A stretch of 64,000 bases of DNA from Burkholderiales bacterium (GTDB lineage: Bacteria > Pseudomonadota > Gammaproteobacteria > Burkholderiales > Burkholderiaceae_D), in NCBI GenBank assembly GCA_016200895.1, contig JACQDX010000130.1, positions 54,351 to 118,350 on the forward strand, given 5' to 3'. Positions 38,248-47,550 of this stretch are shown in pieces. The translations under genes and the position numbers were made by a program. The notes beneath the pieces are model-generated. The model ran no database searches. It worked only from the letters and a program-made list of their open reading frames with translations, and had not been told where the DNA came from. Position 1 is the first letter of the stretch, and each line of letters opens with the position of its first letter.

Positions 38248-38652
38248 TTATTGCCCTAAAGTCAAGGTTTTCAGCAGCATGGTTTTTGCCGCATTCATGA
38301 CTTCTACATTGTTTTGATATGAACGTGATGCTGAAATCATATTCACCATTTCTTCCACCACATTCACATTTGGCATGGCGACATAACCCTTTTCATCCGC
38401 CATCGGGTGTTTTGGGTCATACATCAGTTTAGGCGGATTAGTGTCTTCTACAACCTCATTTACCTTGACGGCGGTAGACGCGGTGCCAGCAACCGGCACC
38501 GCGCTAAAAACCACCTGCTTGGCTTTGTAAGGCGTACCGTCTGAACTGGTAACACTGTCGGCATTGGCCAGATTGCTGGTCACCACGTTCAGGCGCTGTG
38601 ATTGCGCACTCATGGCTGATCCGGCAACATTGAAGACATTAAAGAGTGACAT
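38248..38652 (-). CDS. flgC: Flagellar proximal rod protein FlgC
   Basis: 134 residues. [32 protein letters not shown], the [20 protein letters not shown] tail and small size are FlgC-specific. Proximal rod subunit, 5 bp after flgB. Confidence 0.97.
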   Translation of the reverse strand: MSLFNVFNVAGSAMSAQSQRLNVVTSNLANADSVTSSDGTPYKAKQVVFSAVPVAGTASTAVKVNEVVEDTNPPKLMYDPKHPMADEKGYVAMPNVNVVEEMVNMISASRSYQNNVEVMNAAKTMLLKTLTLGQ

Positions 38653-38657
38653 GATGA

Positions 38658-39062
38658 TTATCCTTGTATCGCTGCCAACATATTCTTGATCTGCATATTG
38701 ATGATGGTCAGGCTTGCTTCATAACGCAGGGCATTATCGGTAAATTGATTGCGTTCCACATCCATATCCACGGTATTGCCATCCACACTACCCTGCACAG
38801 TTGGCCGGTACTGTGCGGCCATACCCCCGACGCTACCCGGCGTATCAATATGCTGCGCTGCAGTTTTGCTCAGGGCAGTCGGCGACTGGTTCAGGTTTTG
38901 TCCCAAGGCATGGCTAAGGGCGCTGGAAAAATCAATGTCCTTCGCCTTGTAATTAGGCGTGTCAGCGTTGGCAATATTGGATGCCAGCAATTGCTGACGC
39001 TGCCCCCGGACCGATAAGGCAGCCTCGTGAAACTTCAAAAAATCATCTAATCTGCCAACCAT
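38658..39062 (-). CDS. flgB: Flagellar proximal rod protein FlgB
   Basis: 134 residues. [20 protein letters not shown] and [17 protein letters not shown] match FlgB. It is the most base-proximal rod subunit and the first gene of the flgB-J run, divergent from flgA. The 182-bp flgB-flgA gap must hold both promoters; I see no good sigma-28 or sigma-54 site in it. Confidence 0.97.
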   Translation of the reverse strand: MVGRLDDFLKFHEAALSVRGQRQQLLASNIANADTPNYKAKDIDFSSALSHALGQNLNQSPTALSKTAAQHIDTPGSVGGMAAQYRPTVQGSVDGNTVDMDVERNQFTDNALRYEASLTIINMQIKNMLAAIQG

Positions 39063-39244
39063 TCTTCTCTCCTTTGCCGCTGCGCTTTACACATGAGGCA
39101 CACAAGGGTTTTCTATACCTTGCATCTTATTCGCCACGGCACAAGTTTGATCAGACAAGCAGAAAGGGAAAACCCCGTTTATTCACGCTTTCAAAAAAGC
39201 CTGCGAATCCTACAATGGAGTTCAGAACAATCCAGGCAGGAAAC

Positions 39245-39967
39245 ATGATGAAAGCCAAATTCAGCAGACTCGTCTGCAAACAGGTTTTAGCACTGGCAAT
39301 GCTAGGCCTGACATGTACCAGCCAGGCTGCGCCTGCAATCCAGGCTCAGGACACTGCACAGTTGCGCCAGATTGCACTGGACTTTTTGACACTACAGGCA
39401 TCAGGCCTGAGCAATGAAATACTGGTGACCGTGGGAGAAGTCGATAAGCGGCTCAACTTGCAAGCTTGTGACAACCCTAATCCCTATCTATTGCCGGGCA
39501 GCAAACCCTGGGGCAAAGTGACTCTGGCGATACGCTGCACCTTGCCTGCTCCCTGGCTGGTGTATCTACAGGCCAATGTGCAAGTCACGGCAGATTATTA
39601 TGTTGCGGCCAACGCTCTTACTCATGGGCAAGTTATCGGACTTAGCGATTTAAACAAACAAAGAGGCGATATCTCGAAATTGCCAGCAGGCGTCATCACT
39701 GCTCCTGAGCAGGCCATAGGCAAAAGCATGCAGGTTTCCATGGCCTCTGGCAGTGTCATGCGCCTGGATGCCTTGAAGAGCCCTGCAGTGGTGCAACAAG
39801 GACAATCTGTGCGGGTAGTCAGCAACGGGCCGGGTTTCCAGGTGGCAACGGATGCTATTGCCCTCAATAACGCAGCAGATGGTCAGATTGCCAAGGCCAA
39901 AACCAGTTCTGGACAAACCATCAGCGGTGTCGCCAAGAGTGGTGGCATTATAGAAATAGTTTACTGA
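39245..39967 (+). CDS. flgA: Flagellar P-ring assembly chaperone FlgA
   Basis: 240 residues from the ATG at 39245 with AGGAAA before it; signal peptide about 1-27 (cleavage after SQA-AP). SAF-like domain and C-terminal part with ALTHGQVIGLSDL, GKSMQVSMASGSVMRLDALK and VRVVSNGPGFQV are typical. It is a periplasmic chaperone for FlgI. It is followed by flgM after 128 bp with its own promoter. Confidence 0.94.
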   Translation: MMKAKFSRLVCKQVLALAMLGLTCTSQAAPAIQAQDTAQLRQIALDFLTLQASGLSNEILVTVGEVDKRLNLQACDNPNPYLLPGSKPWGKVTLAIRCTLPAPWLVYLQANVQVTADYYVAANALTHGQVIGLSDLNKQRGDISKLPAGVITAPEQAIGKSMQVSMASGSVMRLDALKSPAVVQQGQSVRVVSNGPGFQVATDAIALNNAADGQIAKAKTSSGQTISGVAKSGGIIEIVY

Positions 39968-40024
39968 GAGTAAGATATTTAGCCTATAGAATTAAATGTA
40001 TGCAATATTTTTTCACAGTAAGGT

Positions 40025-40051
40025 TAAAGTTTAAAATTACACAGCCGATAA
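40025..40051 (+). promoter_or_regulatory. Sigma-28 (FliA) promoter of flgM
   Basis: TAAAGTTT (40025-40032), 11-bp spacer, GCCGATAA (40044-40051): identical at all 16 positions to the enterobacterial FliA consensus. It lies 44 bp before the flgM start, giving class III expression of the anti-sigma factor. Confidence 0.92.
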
Positions 40052-40095
40052 ACTGGATGTAGATGTTTGTAAGTCCCACACTAGAGGGTATCGCT

Positions 40096-40401
40096 GTGAA
40101 AATTGATGACGCACTGAATAAGACCGCGGGGCTACCAGTCAGCCAGCAACAGGCTCGCACGGAAAAACCCGCGGAAAATGCGGTACCCGTAGCGAATTCG
40201 TCGAAAGTACAAATTTCGACCCTGTCTTCACAATTGCAAGCCTTGCAGAGTACGCAGGCCAGCAATGCTGTGTTTGAGACGAAGAAGGTGGAAGCGATCA
40301 AGCTGGCCATTTCCGAAGGACGCTTTCAGGTAAATTCGGAAAAAGTCGCTGACGGGCTTCTGGAAACAGTTAAAGATTTGCTCAACTCCAGAAAACGCTA
40401 A
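40096..40401 (+). CDS. flgM: Anti-sigma-28 factor FlgM
   Basis: 101 residues from the GTG at 40096, which has AGAGGG upstream and yields the usual FlgM start (M/V)KIDDALNKTAGLPVS; an ATG 33 bp earlier is likely just leader. C-terminal half with VEAIKLAISEGRFQVNSEKVADGL is the sigma-binding domain. FlgM holds FliA inactive until exported through the finished hook. Expressed from a consensus FliA promoter, so it forms a feedback loop. It is 1 bp from flgN. Confidence 0.95.
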   Translation: MKIDDALNKTAGLPVSQQQARTEKPAENAVPVANSSKVQISTLSSQLQALQSTQASNAVFETKKVEAIKLAISEGRFQVNSEKVADGLLETVKDLLNSRKR

Positions 40402-40402
40402 A

Positions 40403-40894
40403 ATGAACGCAATAGGTTCCGGACACGCTGCCATTCAACAATGCCTGCAGGAAGAAGTGAGCGTCATGTCGTCGCTCGCCGATTTGCTGAAGCAAGAGCA
40501 ATCTGCATTGGTAGAAAGCGATATTGTCCAGCTCAATGACTTTACCCAGAGCAAGGGACAGCTTGTGGTCAAAATGACAGAACTTGAAAAAAAGCGGAAC
40601 AGCTTTTTGAGCGACCTTGGATTTAACGCCGACATTGATGGCATGCAAGCGTATTTGCAGCAAGCCGACGATGCCCAGGCTATTGCCAAACACTGGGATG
40701 CGTTATTGCAACTGACTGGCCAAGCCAAAGAAGACAATCGTACAAATGGTTTGCTGATCAACCGCAGATTGTCGCTGAATCAGGCAACCTTAAACCTGCT
40801 GCAACAAAATACAAATCAGGCTGGGTCCATGTATGGCCCAAATGGTCAATCAACTGTCAAAAGCACACCAGGCAAAGGCTATATCGCCACCTAA
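40403..40894 (+). CDS. flgN: Flagellar export chaperone FlgN
   Basis: 163 residues, mostly helical, with heptad-rich stretches. It begins MNAIGSGHAAIQQCLQEEVS and has LADLLKQEQSALVESDIVQL and a C-terminal NRRLSLNQATLNLL segment like other FlgN proteins. It escorts FlgK and FlgL to the export gate. It shares the flgM promoter and ends facing motD. Confidence 0.92.
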   Translation: MNAIGSGHAAIQQCLQEEVSVMSSLADLLKQEQSALVESDIVQLNDFTQSKGQLVVKMTELEKKRNSFLSDLGFNADIDGMQAYLQQADDAQAIAKHWDALLQLTGQAKEDNRTNGLLINRRLSLNQATLNLLQQNTNQAGSMYGPNGQSTVKSTPGKGYIAT

Positions 40895-40949
40895 GGTGTA
40901 CTAACCTCTTTTGTCACGCGCCCCCCCCTATTCAGTAGATTCAGCTAGT

Positions 40950-41798
40950 TTAAGGCCCCGCTACAGCTTCAGACAAGGAAGCTGTGGCTGGCCTCGCAGC
41001 TTGTCCAGGCAATGATGTTGCACCTGACGCTCCAGGGGATATAGGCACTTCCACCACGGGCTCTGGCAATACTGCCAATATAGTGACGGATACACGCCGG
41101 TTTCTGGTCCGCCCTTCCGGCGTCTCATTATCACTTACAGGCAATTTCGCCCCTTGCCCTACCGCTGTGACCCGGTTTTCATCGACTCCGTTCTCTGTGA
41201 GCAAACGTGCCACCGTACTGGCTCGCACGGCAGACAATTCCCAGTTAGAGGGGAAGATGGAATTTTTGATGGGCAGATTATCGGTATGACCCTCTACCTG
41301 TATCGCATGGGTATCGACTTTCAGGACACCGGCTATCGCTTTCAGTGCCTGTATGGAATCAATATTCAGGCGCGCATCACCCGGTGCAAACAAGAGGCTG
41401 GCATTAATTTCTATGGTGATACCACGACTAGTCTGGGTCACGCGCACCTTACCTTCACGCACCAAAGGCTCCAGCACGGTGAGGATATCCTTGGCTATGG
41501 TGGTCATTTGCGCCCGCTCCTTGCGCAAACCCTCGCTGATACGGTTTTTGACTAACGGCAGCGGATCAAGCTTGATTTTTTGCTCAACTGGCGCATCAAC
41601 AGGCTTGGGATTGACCGTCATGACCTTGCCAAAGGCACCGGTCAGAGAATTTGACAAGACCCGGTACTTACCCTCGTTCAGCGAGGATATCGCATACATG
41701 ACGACAAAAAAGGCAAACAGCAAGGTAATAAAATCCGCGTAAGAAACCAGCCACCTCTCGTGGTTTTCTGGTTCTTCGTGGTATTTTTTTCTTGCCAT
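40950..41798 (-). CDS. motD: Flagellar stator protein MotD (MotB family)
   Basis: 282 residues. A short cytoplasmic start, one membrane helix with the proton-binding Asp22 (SYADFITLLFAFFVVMY), a plug/linker and an OmpA-like peptidoglycan-binding domain (about 145-250: VEGHTDNLPI, LSAVRASTVARLL, GRTRNRRVSV). An Ala/Pro-rich tail follows. With MotC it forms the second stator type, described in Pseudomonas. An 8-bp inverted repeat in the last codons (40963-40985) could act as the end hairpin. Confidence 0.92.
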   Translation of the reverse strand: MARKKYHEEPENHERWLVSYADFITLLFAFFVVMYAISSLNEGKYRVLSNSLTGAFGKVMTVNPKPVDAPVEQKIKLDPLPLVKNRISEGLRKERAQMTTIAKDILTVLEPLVREGKVRVTQTSRGITIEINASLLFAPGDARLNIDSIQALKAIAGVLKVDTHAIQVEGHTDNLPIKNSIFPSNWELSAVRASTVARLLTENGVDENRVTAVGQGAKLPVSDNETPEGRTRNRRVSVTILAVLPEPVVEVPISPGASGATSLPGQAARPATASLSEAVAGP

Positions 41799-41840
41799 AA
41801 GTATCTTTTCGCAGTGTAGCGTTACCTTGTAGTCTTACTA

Positions 41841-42581
41841 TCAGTTGCGATGATTGGTCAGTCTTTCTTCCACCACACGCGGGCTGTCACCCAAAGCGAT
41901 ACTGTAAAAAATATCAGACAGCATTTCACGGCGCGTCACTTCGCGGCCTATGATTTCTTTCAGTTTATGGCTGACTGGCAAAAACAATAAGTTGGCCATG
42001 CCCACGCCATAGATAGTAGCAACAAAGGCAACTGCGATACCGCCACCAAGTTTGGATGGATCACTAAGATTTTCCATCACATGTATCAGCCCCAGCACTG
42101 CGCCCAAAATACCTATCGTAGGAGAATAACCACCTGCCGCTTCCCAGATTTTGGCAGCCTGGCGCTGCTCCATTTCATACAGGGAGATATCAACATCGAG
42201 TATATCTTTCAGGCGTATTGGGTCTATGCCATCAATCACCAGACGCAAACCCTTGCCTATGAAGGGATCGGTCGAAGCATTCATATAACGCTCCAGACTC
42301 AGGAAACCTTCGCGTCTGGCGACCACACTCCAGATCAGCGCATCTGCGACATTTTTTTTACTGCTGTCCGGTGGTTCTGATACCACCCAGCGCAGCATGC
42401 GTACGCCTCGTATGAAGGTGTTCAGCCTGCTTTGCAGCAGCACTGCACCCAGGGTTCCGATCACCACGATAACAAAAGCCGCTGGTTGCACCAGTGAAGA
42501 CAAACGTCCGCCTTCAATCAACTGCCCGCTGACGATGCCCGCCACCACCAGTATCAAACCAACTATGCTAGCCCAGTCCAC
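41841..42581 (-). CDS. motC: Flagellar stator protein MotC (MotA family)
   Basis: 246 residues, four helices. MDWASIVGLILVVAGIVSGQ opens the protein, and GGYSPTIGILGAVLGLIHVM (helix 3) is the conserved MotA proton-channel block; the cytoplasmic loop carries charged residues for FliG contact. The start lies inside the 3' end of fliA (19-bp overlap), so fliA-motC-motD are coupled. Confidence 0.93.
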   Translation of the reverse strand: MDWASIVGLILVVAGIVSGQLIEGGRLSSLVQPAAFVIVVIGTLGAVLLQSRLNTFIRGVRMLRWVVSEPPDSSKKNVADALIWSVVARREGFLSLERYMNASTDPFIGKGLRLVIDGIDPIRLKDILDVDISLYEMEQRQAAKIWEAAGGYSPTIGILGAVLGLIHVMENLSDPSKLGGGIAVAFVATIYGVGMANLLFLPVSHKLKEIIGREVTRREMLSDIFYSIALGDSPRVVEERLTNHRN

Positions 42582-43294
42582 GCTTTCTCCCTTAAGTATG
42601 CCCTGAGCCTGGCCACAGCCTGACTATGTAATTGTGAAATCCGTGATTCCGACACCCCCATCACGGCACCGATCTCTTTAAGATTTAATTCCTGCTCATA
42701 GTACAGACCCATGAGCAGTTTCTCTCGCTCTGGCAAACTGTCTATCGCACCGATGACGGCATCGCGGAAGTCGTCATTGAGCAAATCCTGTAGCGGATCG
42801 CCAGAAAAATCTGAACAATAATGATCGAGAAAATGTTCCTTGGTATCTGAGTCATGAAAGTCTTCGTAGTACACGAGTTGATGCCCACCACTGTCGGTGA
42901 GCAGGTTCTGGTACTCTTCCAGGCTGAGTTTGAGCGACTTGGCCACTTCAGTTTCCAGTGGTGGCCGCCCAAGCTTTTGCTGCAGCACATTCATGGCATT
43001 TTCTATCTTGCGCATGTTCTGGCGCACGCCACGCGGCAGCCAGTCACTACTACGCAATTCATCCAGCATGGCACCCCGTATGCGTTGCACTGCATAGGTT
43101 TCAAACTGTGCACCATGGGTATCTTCGTAGCGGTTAACGGCATCCAGCAGGCCTATCATGCCGGCCTGCACAAGATCGTCTACCTCCACACTGGGAGGCA
43201 GGCGCGCCTTCAACTGGTAAGCCAGACGCTTGACCAGGGGCGCATGCTCCCTTAAAAGGAAGTTTTTATCTGATTTTCCGCTAGCGGTGTACAT
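42563..43294 (-). CDS. fliA: Flagellar sigma factor 28
   Basis: 243 residues. Region 2 (HAPLVKRLAYQLKARLPPSV, VDDLVQAGMIGLLDAVNRY, FETYAVQRIRGAMLDELRS) and region 4 (LPEREKLLMGLYYEQELNLK, ESRISQLHSQAV) are complete. It directs RNA polymerase to promoters such as those before flgM and flgK in this window. It follows flhG by 5 bp and is partly overlapped by motC. Confidence 0.97.
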   Translation of the reverse strand: MYTASGKSDKNFLLREHAPLVKRLAYQLKARLPPSVEVDDLVQAGMIGLLDAVNRYEDTHGAQFETYAVQRIRGAMLDELRSSDWLPRGVRQNMRKIENAMNVLQQKLGRPPLETEVAKSLKLSLEEYQNLLTDSGGHQLVYYEDFHDSDTKEHFLDHYCSDFSGDPLQDLLNDDFRDAVIGAIDSLPEREKLLMGLYYEQELNLKEIGAVMGVSESRISQLHSQAVARLRAYLREKAWTGLA

Positions 43295-43299
43295 TTTGA

Positions 43300-44130
43300 T
43301 TACATTCCAAGACCGACACCCAGCTCAGGGACTCCCTCTAAACATAATGTGGAACGCGCGGTCTTTGCCAATTGCTCAGCCAACCGGGAGAATGCCAGCG
43401 AAGCAAGGGCTTTAGGAAAAGCATCAATCACAGAGCGTCCCAAATGTGCCGCCTTTCTTACATGTTCATCTTCCGGCACATTGCCGACGTAGTGCAGCGG
43501 CACCGCCAGATAACGGCTTGCCGCCTGCGCCATATTTGTATAAATCAATCTCGCCTCTTTTTCCGATGCTCCGGACACTAAAATACCATAACCACGCCTG
43601 CCAAGACGGTTGCTCACACGTTTGATCAGGCCATAAGCAGCCTTGATCATGTCGGGATCAGCCGAAACCTGTATCACCAGTTCGCTGTCATCCAGCGTCG
43701 CTAATGGGAAGCTATCATCCAGATTGATCTCGCTATCCACGATGACCAGATCAGCACGGTTCGCCGCCACATCAAATACTTTGGACAATTGCCGCGTATT
43801 TTCTTGTGGCAGCCATGCATGGCGCGCCAACATCGTCACCGACAAGCCGGAAGCGACCAATTTCACTGCTTCCTTCATTGTACGCTGTTGTTTCGCTACA
43901 TCCAATAAGGTCTGATCAAGGTTGGCATTCAACCAAGCGCCTACGCTGTTTTCTGATGAGCGCGCATCCACCATCAAGACCTGATTACCCTGACGAGCCA
44001 GTGACACTCCCAAATTAACCAGCATGCCGCTTTTTTCATCTTCCCTTAATGCTGACAAAAAGGTAAACACTCTTGGTTTTGGTCCAGCCAGCATGCGGCG
44101 CAGGCCTTCAGCCTGATCGAAACTAGCCAA
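43300..44130 (-). CDS. flhG: Flagellar number regulator FlhG (MinD-like) with degenerate P-loop
   Basis: 276 residues from the TTG at 44130, chosen because AGGAGG lies 5 bases upstream and the protein then begins ASFDQAEGLRRML, the FlhF-activating N-terminus of FlhG. A longer frame to 44181 overlaps flhF with no site. The MinD-like fold is kept (QGNQVLMVDARSSENSVG, ADLVIVDSE), but where a deviant Walker A KGGVGKT should stand it has SALREDEKSGM (residues 26-36), so ATP binding is doubtful. It normally limits flagellar number and stimulates FlhF GTPase. It overlaps the flhF stop by 8 bp. Confidence 0.9.
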   Translation of the reverse strand: MASFDQAEGLRRMLAGPKPRVFTFLSALREDEKSGMLVNLGVSLARQGNQVLMVDARSSENSVGAWLNANLDQTLLDVAKQQRTMKEAVKLVASGLSVTMLARHAWLPQENTRQLSKVFDVAANRADLVIVDSEINLDDSFPLATLDDSELVIQVSADPDMIKAAYGLIKRVSNRLGRRGYGILVSGASEKEARLIYTNMAQAASRYLAVPLHYVGNVPEDEHVRKAAHLGRSVIDAFPKALASLAFSRLAEQLAKTARSTLCLEGVPELGVGLGM

Positions 44131-45466
44131 GGGACACCTCCTGACCAGCACGTCCTGATGCTTGAGCAGCCGTGACTGCACCCGCCATCAGCAGAGGCAA
44201 TTCTTCATCGAGATAACGGAAAGCAGCCGTTTCGCGCTTGAGTTTGAAAGCACGGTCTATCAGATACAACTTGTTGGCAATATGCAGATCTTCCGGCACA
44301 CGCTGACCACTGGCGATGTAATACACCATAAGCTTCTGGCGTATCGCAATATCGAGTGCACCACCTATCGTCGCTGCTTCATCGAGCTTGGTCAAAATGC
44401 AACCTGCCAGACCATTGCCCTGATAAGCACGCACCACTTCGCTCAAGGTTTCACCGGTTGAAGTCGCGTTCAGGCACAGCAATCGCTTCACTGGAGTGTC
44501 TGTTCCAGACAACATCGCCACCTGTTCAGTCACCATTTTATCGCGCTGACTGACACCTACAGTGTCGATCAAGACCGTGTGCTTGTTCTTGAGTTCGGAC
44601 AAGGCGATGCGCAAATCAGCTTCATCCTTGACGGCATGCACCATCACGCCCAGGATTTTGCCGTAGATGCGCAATTGTTCAAAGCCGCCGATACGATAAC
44701 CGTCCGTCGTGATCAGTGCCAGTTTGGAGGGGCCATGACGCATCACGCAACGGGCAGCCAGCTTGGCCGTGGTCGTGGTCTTACCCACACCTGTAGGGCC
44801 GACAAGGGCATACACGCCGCCCTTTTCCAGCATTTCATTTTCATTGTCGATCGTAGACAAATTGCGCACCAGGATATTTTTGATCCAGTCCAGGCCACTC
44901 TCGACCTTGCCGGTTTCTGGCAGTTTTTCTACCAGATAGCGGGAAAGGCTGGCGCTAAAGCCAGTAGCCAGCAATTCACGCAGGATTTCTGCTTTTTGCG
45001 GTTGGCGTTTTTGTGTCTGCGTCCATGATATCTCTGCCAGTTGCGATTCCAGCATACTACGCATGGAACGTATTTCAGACATCACGTCATTGAGCTCATT
45101 GGCACTGACTGGCGCTACAATCTCACTGGCGAAGTTGGGCACACTGTGTGCACTGCTTGTATTGCTTACCGATCTGAACGTTGGTCTGACAATTGCTGGC
45201 TCTTCAACAGGACGTTCAAAAGCACGCTGCCTGGTGATGGGTTCCTCAGACTGAAAGCGCGGCGCAAAGCGTGGCACTTCAGGTACTGGTACCTCATCGC
45301 TGACAGCGGGTTCAATAGCGCTGATGGCTTCATCGGCCATGGCCAGAATTTCCACCTTGCCGCCCACGTTACGGTTCGACAGGATAACGGCATCTGCCCC
45401 CAAAGCATCGCGCAACATGCGCAAAGCTTCGCGAGAAGTATTCGCGGTAAATTTTCTGACGTTCAT
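44123..45466 (-). CDS. flhF: Flagellar placement SRP-type GTPase FlhF
   Basis: 447 residues: basic N-terminal B region (MNVRKFTANTSREALRMLRD), a variable middle (about 65-150), N-domain, and G domain with GPTGVGKTTTTAKLAARC, DGYRIGGFEQL, DTVG and TKLDEA. FlhF places the flagellum at the pole in polar flagellates and may set position in others. It overlaps flhA by 4 bp, consistent with coupled translation. Confidence 0.96.
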   Translation of the reverse strand: MNVRKFTANTSREALRMLRDALGADAVILSNRNVGGKVEILAMADEAISAIEPAVSDEVPVPEVPRFAPRFQSEEPITRQRAFERPVEEPAIVRPTFRSVSNTSSAHSVPNFASEIVAPVSANELNDVMSEIRSMRSMLESQLAEISWTQTQKRQPQKAEILRELLATGFSASLSRYLVEKLPETGKVESGLDWIKNILVRNLSTIDNENEMLEKGGVYALVGPTGVGKTTTTAKLAARCVMRHGPSKLALITTDGYRIGGFEQLRIYGKILGVMVHAVKDEADLRIALSELKNKHTVLIDTVGVSQRDKMVTEQVAMLSGTDTPVKRLLCLNATSTGETLSEVVRAYQGNGLAGCILTKLDEAATIGGALDIAIRQKLMVYYIASGQRVPEDLHIANKLYLIDRAFKLKRETAAFRYLDEELPLLMAGAVTAAQASGRAGQEVSLG

Positions 45467-47550
45467 GATTGACCTCCGACCAGACTGGTGACTCTAATGG
45501 TTTTTGTTTCAGGTACTTCTGCGTGCGACAAGACTTTAAGTTGCGGCAAATTGCGGCGCAGGAAGCGCGACAATAAAGCGCGTAATGGTGCGGGCACCAG
45601 CAGGACCGGTGTCAGGCCCATTTGCTCCTGATGCTGGGCAGCTGCCTCGGTCTGGCTCGCCAGGGTATCGGCCAGGCCAGGTTCTATGCCTGAGCCATCA
45701 GCGCCGCTGGTTTGCAGTGCTTGCATCAGCAGGCGTTCAAGGCGGCTATCCAACGTCATGACCGTCATCTCATTCCCGGTCGGGAAGATTTGCTGGACGA
45801 TGGCACGACCCAGCGCAATCCTGACTTGTGCAGTCAGTTCATTGGCATCCTGGGTATGCATGGATTGCTCCGACAAAGTCTCGATGATGGTACGCATGTC
45901 ACGGATATGCACACCTTCGGTGAGCAGATTCTGTAATACTTTTTGCAGCACGGACAAAGGCAAGGCTTTTGGCACCAGCTCTTCCACCATTTTCGGCATG
46001 TCTTTTGCCAGGTGATCCATCAGCAGCTGTACTTCCTGACGGCCCAGCAATTCAGCTGCGTGGCTGGTGATCAGGTGATTCAAATGGGTAGCGATAACGG
46101 TGCCGGAATCGACCACGGTATAGCCCATGGATTGCGCCTGTTCGCGCATGGCAGCTTCTATCCAGACTGCGGGCAATCCAAAGGCAGGATCATTCGTGAC
46201 GGCACCGGGCAAATTGCCAGTCACCATACCAGGGTTGATCGCCAGATACTGACCACTGAGCGCTTCACCGGCACCGACTTCCACGCCTTTGAGAGTAATC
46301 CTGTAAGCCGAAGGCTTCAGCTCCAGATTGTCGCGGATATGGACAGGCGGCGATAAAAAGCCGACTTCCTGAGCGAATTTTTTACGTATGCCTTTGATAC
46401 GGCGCAAAAGCTCACCACCCTGATTTTTGTCCACCAGCGGAATCAGGCGATAACCAACTTCCAGACCAAGGGTATCGACAGGCAAAATATCTTGCCAGGT
46501 CGCTTCTTCCATTTCCTGACCTGCATTGGCGGGTGCCTCAGCTTTTTCTTCCATGAGCGGGGCAGTCTGGGCGCGCTTGTTCAGCATATAGCCACCACCA
46601 ATCAGTATGGCTGCCAGCAGAACAAAGGCAATATGCGGCATGCCAGGAATGATGCCCATGCCACCGATGATGCCGCCAGTGATGATCATGACCTGGGGTT
46701 TGGCAAACAACTGCCCTATCAACTGTCCGCTGATATCCTGATCACTGGCTACACGAGAAACCACGACACCAGCGGCAGTCGAGATAATCAGCGAAGGAAT
46801 TTGCGCCACCAGGCCATCACCAATTGCAAGCAAAGTATAGTTTTTCAGGGCAGTAGCAAAATCCAGGTCATGCTGCACCATGCCCACTACCAAGCCACCA
46901 ACGATATTGATGACGGTGACCATGATGCCGGCGACTGCGTCACCACGCACATATTTACTGGCACCGTCCATGGCGCCATAAAATTCTGCTTCCTGGGCGA
47001 CTTCAGTACGACGACGGCGGGCTTCCTGTTCGGCGATCAGGCCGGCATTCAAATCGGCATCAATCGCCATTTGCTTACCTGGCATCGCATCCAGGGCGAA
47101 ACGCGCACCTACTTCAGCGATACGGCCAGCACCCTTGGTGACAACAGTAAAGTTAATGATGGTCAAAATAACAAAGACTACGATACCGACTGTGTAGTTA
47201 CCACCAATCAAAAAGTGGCCGAAGGCTTCAATCACTTTACCGGCCGCATCCGGACCTGTGTGACCCTCTGTCAATACCACGCGGGTAGAAGCTACGTTCA
47301 GAGACAGACGCAACATGGTACTGACCAGCAGCACAGTCGGAAACACCATGAAATCCAGCGGTTTGATCGTATACAAACTGGTCAGCAAAACGATAATTGC
47401 GATCGCGATATTGAAGCTGAAAAACACGTCCAGAATGAACGCTGGCAAAGGCAAAATCATCATCGCCAGCATCAGGATGATGAGGAAAGGCGCGGCCAAC
47501 GCCCTGGTATTCATGCCATTCATCCAGGCAGGTAAGGTGAAACTATTCAT
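45463..47550 (-). CDS. flhA: Flagellar type III export gate protein FlhA
   Basis: 695 residues. Eight hydrophobic segments in the first about 330 residues, including LRLSLNVASTRVVLTEGH and GKQMAIDADLNAGLI, which are FlhA hallmarks; cytoplasmic domain about 340-695 with GYTVVDSGTVIATHLNHL. It forms the nonameric export gate. It overlaps flhB and flhF by 4 bp each. Confidence 0.97.
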   Translation of the reverse strand: MNSFTLPAWMNGMNTRALAAPFLIILMLAMMILPLPAFILDVFFSFNIAIAIIVLLTSLYTIKPLDFMVFPTVLLVSTMLRLSLNVASTRVVLTEGHTGPDAAGKVIEAFGHFLIGGNYTVGIVVFVILTIINFTVVTKGAGRIAEVGARFALDAMPGKQMAIDADLNAGLIAEQEARRRRTEVAQEAEFYGAMDGASKYVRGDAVAGIMVTVINIVGGLVVGMVQHDLDFATALKNYTLLAIGDGLVAQIPSLIISTAAGVVVSRVASDQDISGQLIGQLFAKPQVMIITGGIIGGMGIIPGMPHIAFVLLAAILIGGGYMLNKRAQTAPLMEEKAEAPANAGQEMEEATWQDILPVDTLGLEVGYRLIPLVDKNQGGELLRRIKGIRKKFAQEVGFLSPPVHIRDNLELKPSAYRITLKGVEVGAGEALSGQYLAINPGMVTGNLPGAVTNDPAFGLPAVWIEAAMREQAQSMGYTVVDSGTVIATHLNHLITSHAAELLGRQEVQLLMDHLAKDMPKMVEELVPKALPLSVLQKVLQNLLTEGVHIRDMRTIIETLSEQSMHTQDANELTAQVRIALGRAIVQQIFPTGNEMTVMTLDSRLERLLMQALQTSGADGSGIEPGLADTLASQTEAAAQHQEQMGLTPVLLVPAPLRALLSRFLRRNLPQLKVLSHAEVPETKTIRVTSLVGGQS

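Noticed and set aside
39063..39244. Sigma-54 or sigma-28 promoter in the flgB-flgA gap
   Set aside because: No TGGCAC-N5-TTGC or GCCGATAA match on either strand; the run is probably driven by an activator such as FlhDC with a sigma-70 promoter I cannot pin down.
40921..40928. Run of eight C between flgN and motD
   Set aside because: It is intergenic between convergent genes and not near a start or inside a frame, so phase variation is unlikely; could also be sequencing noise.
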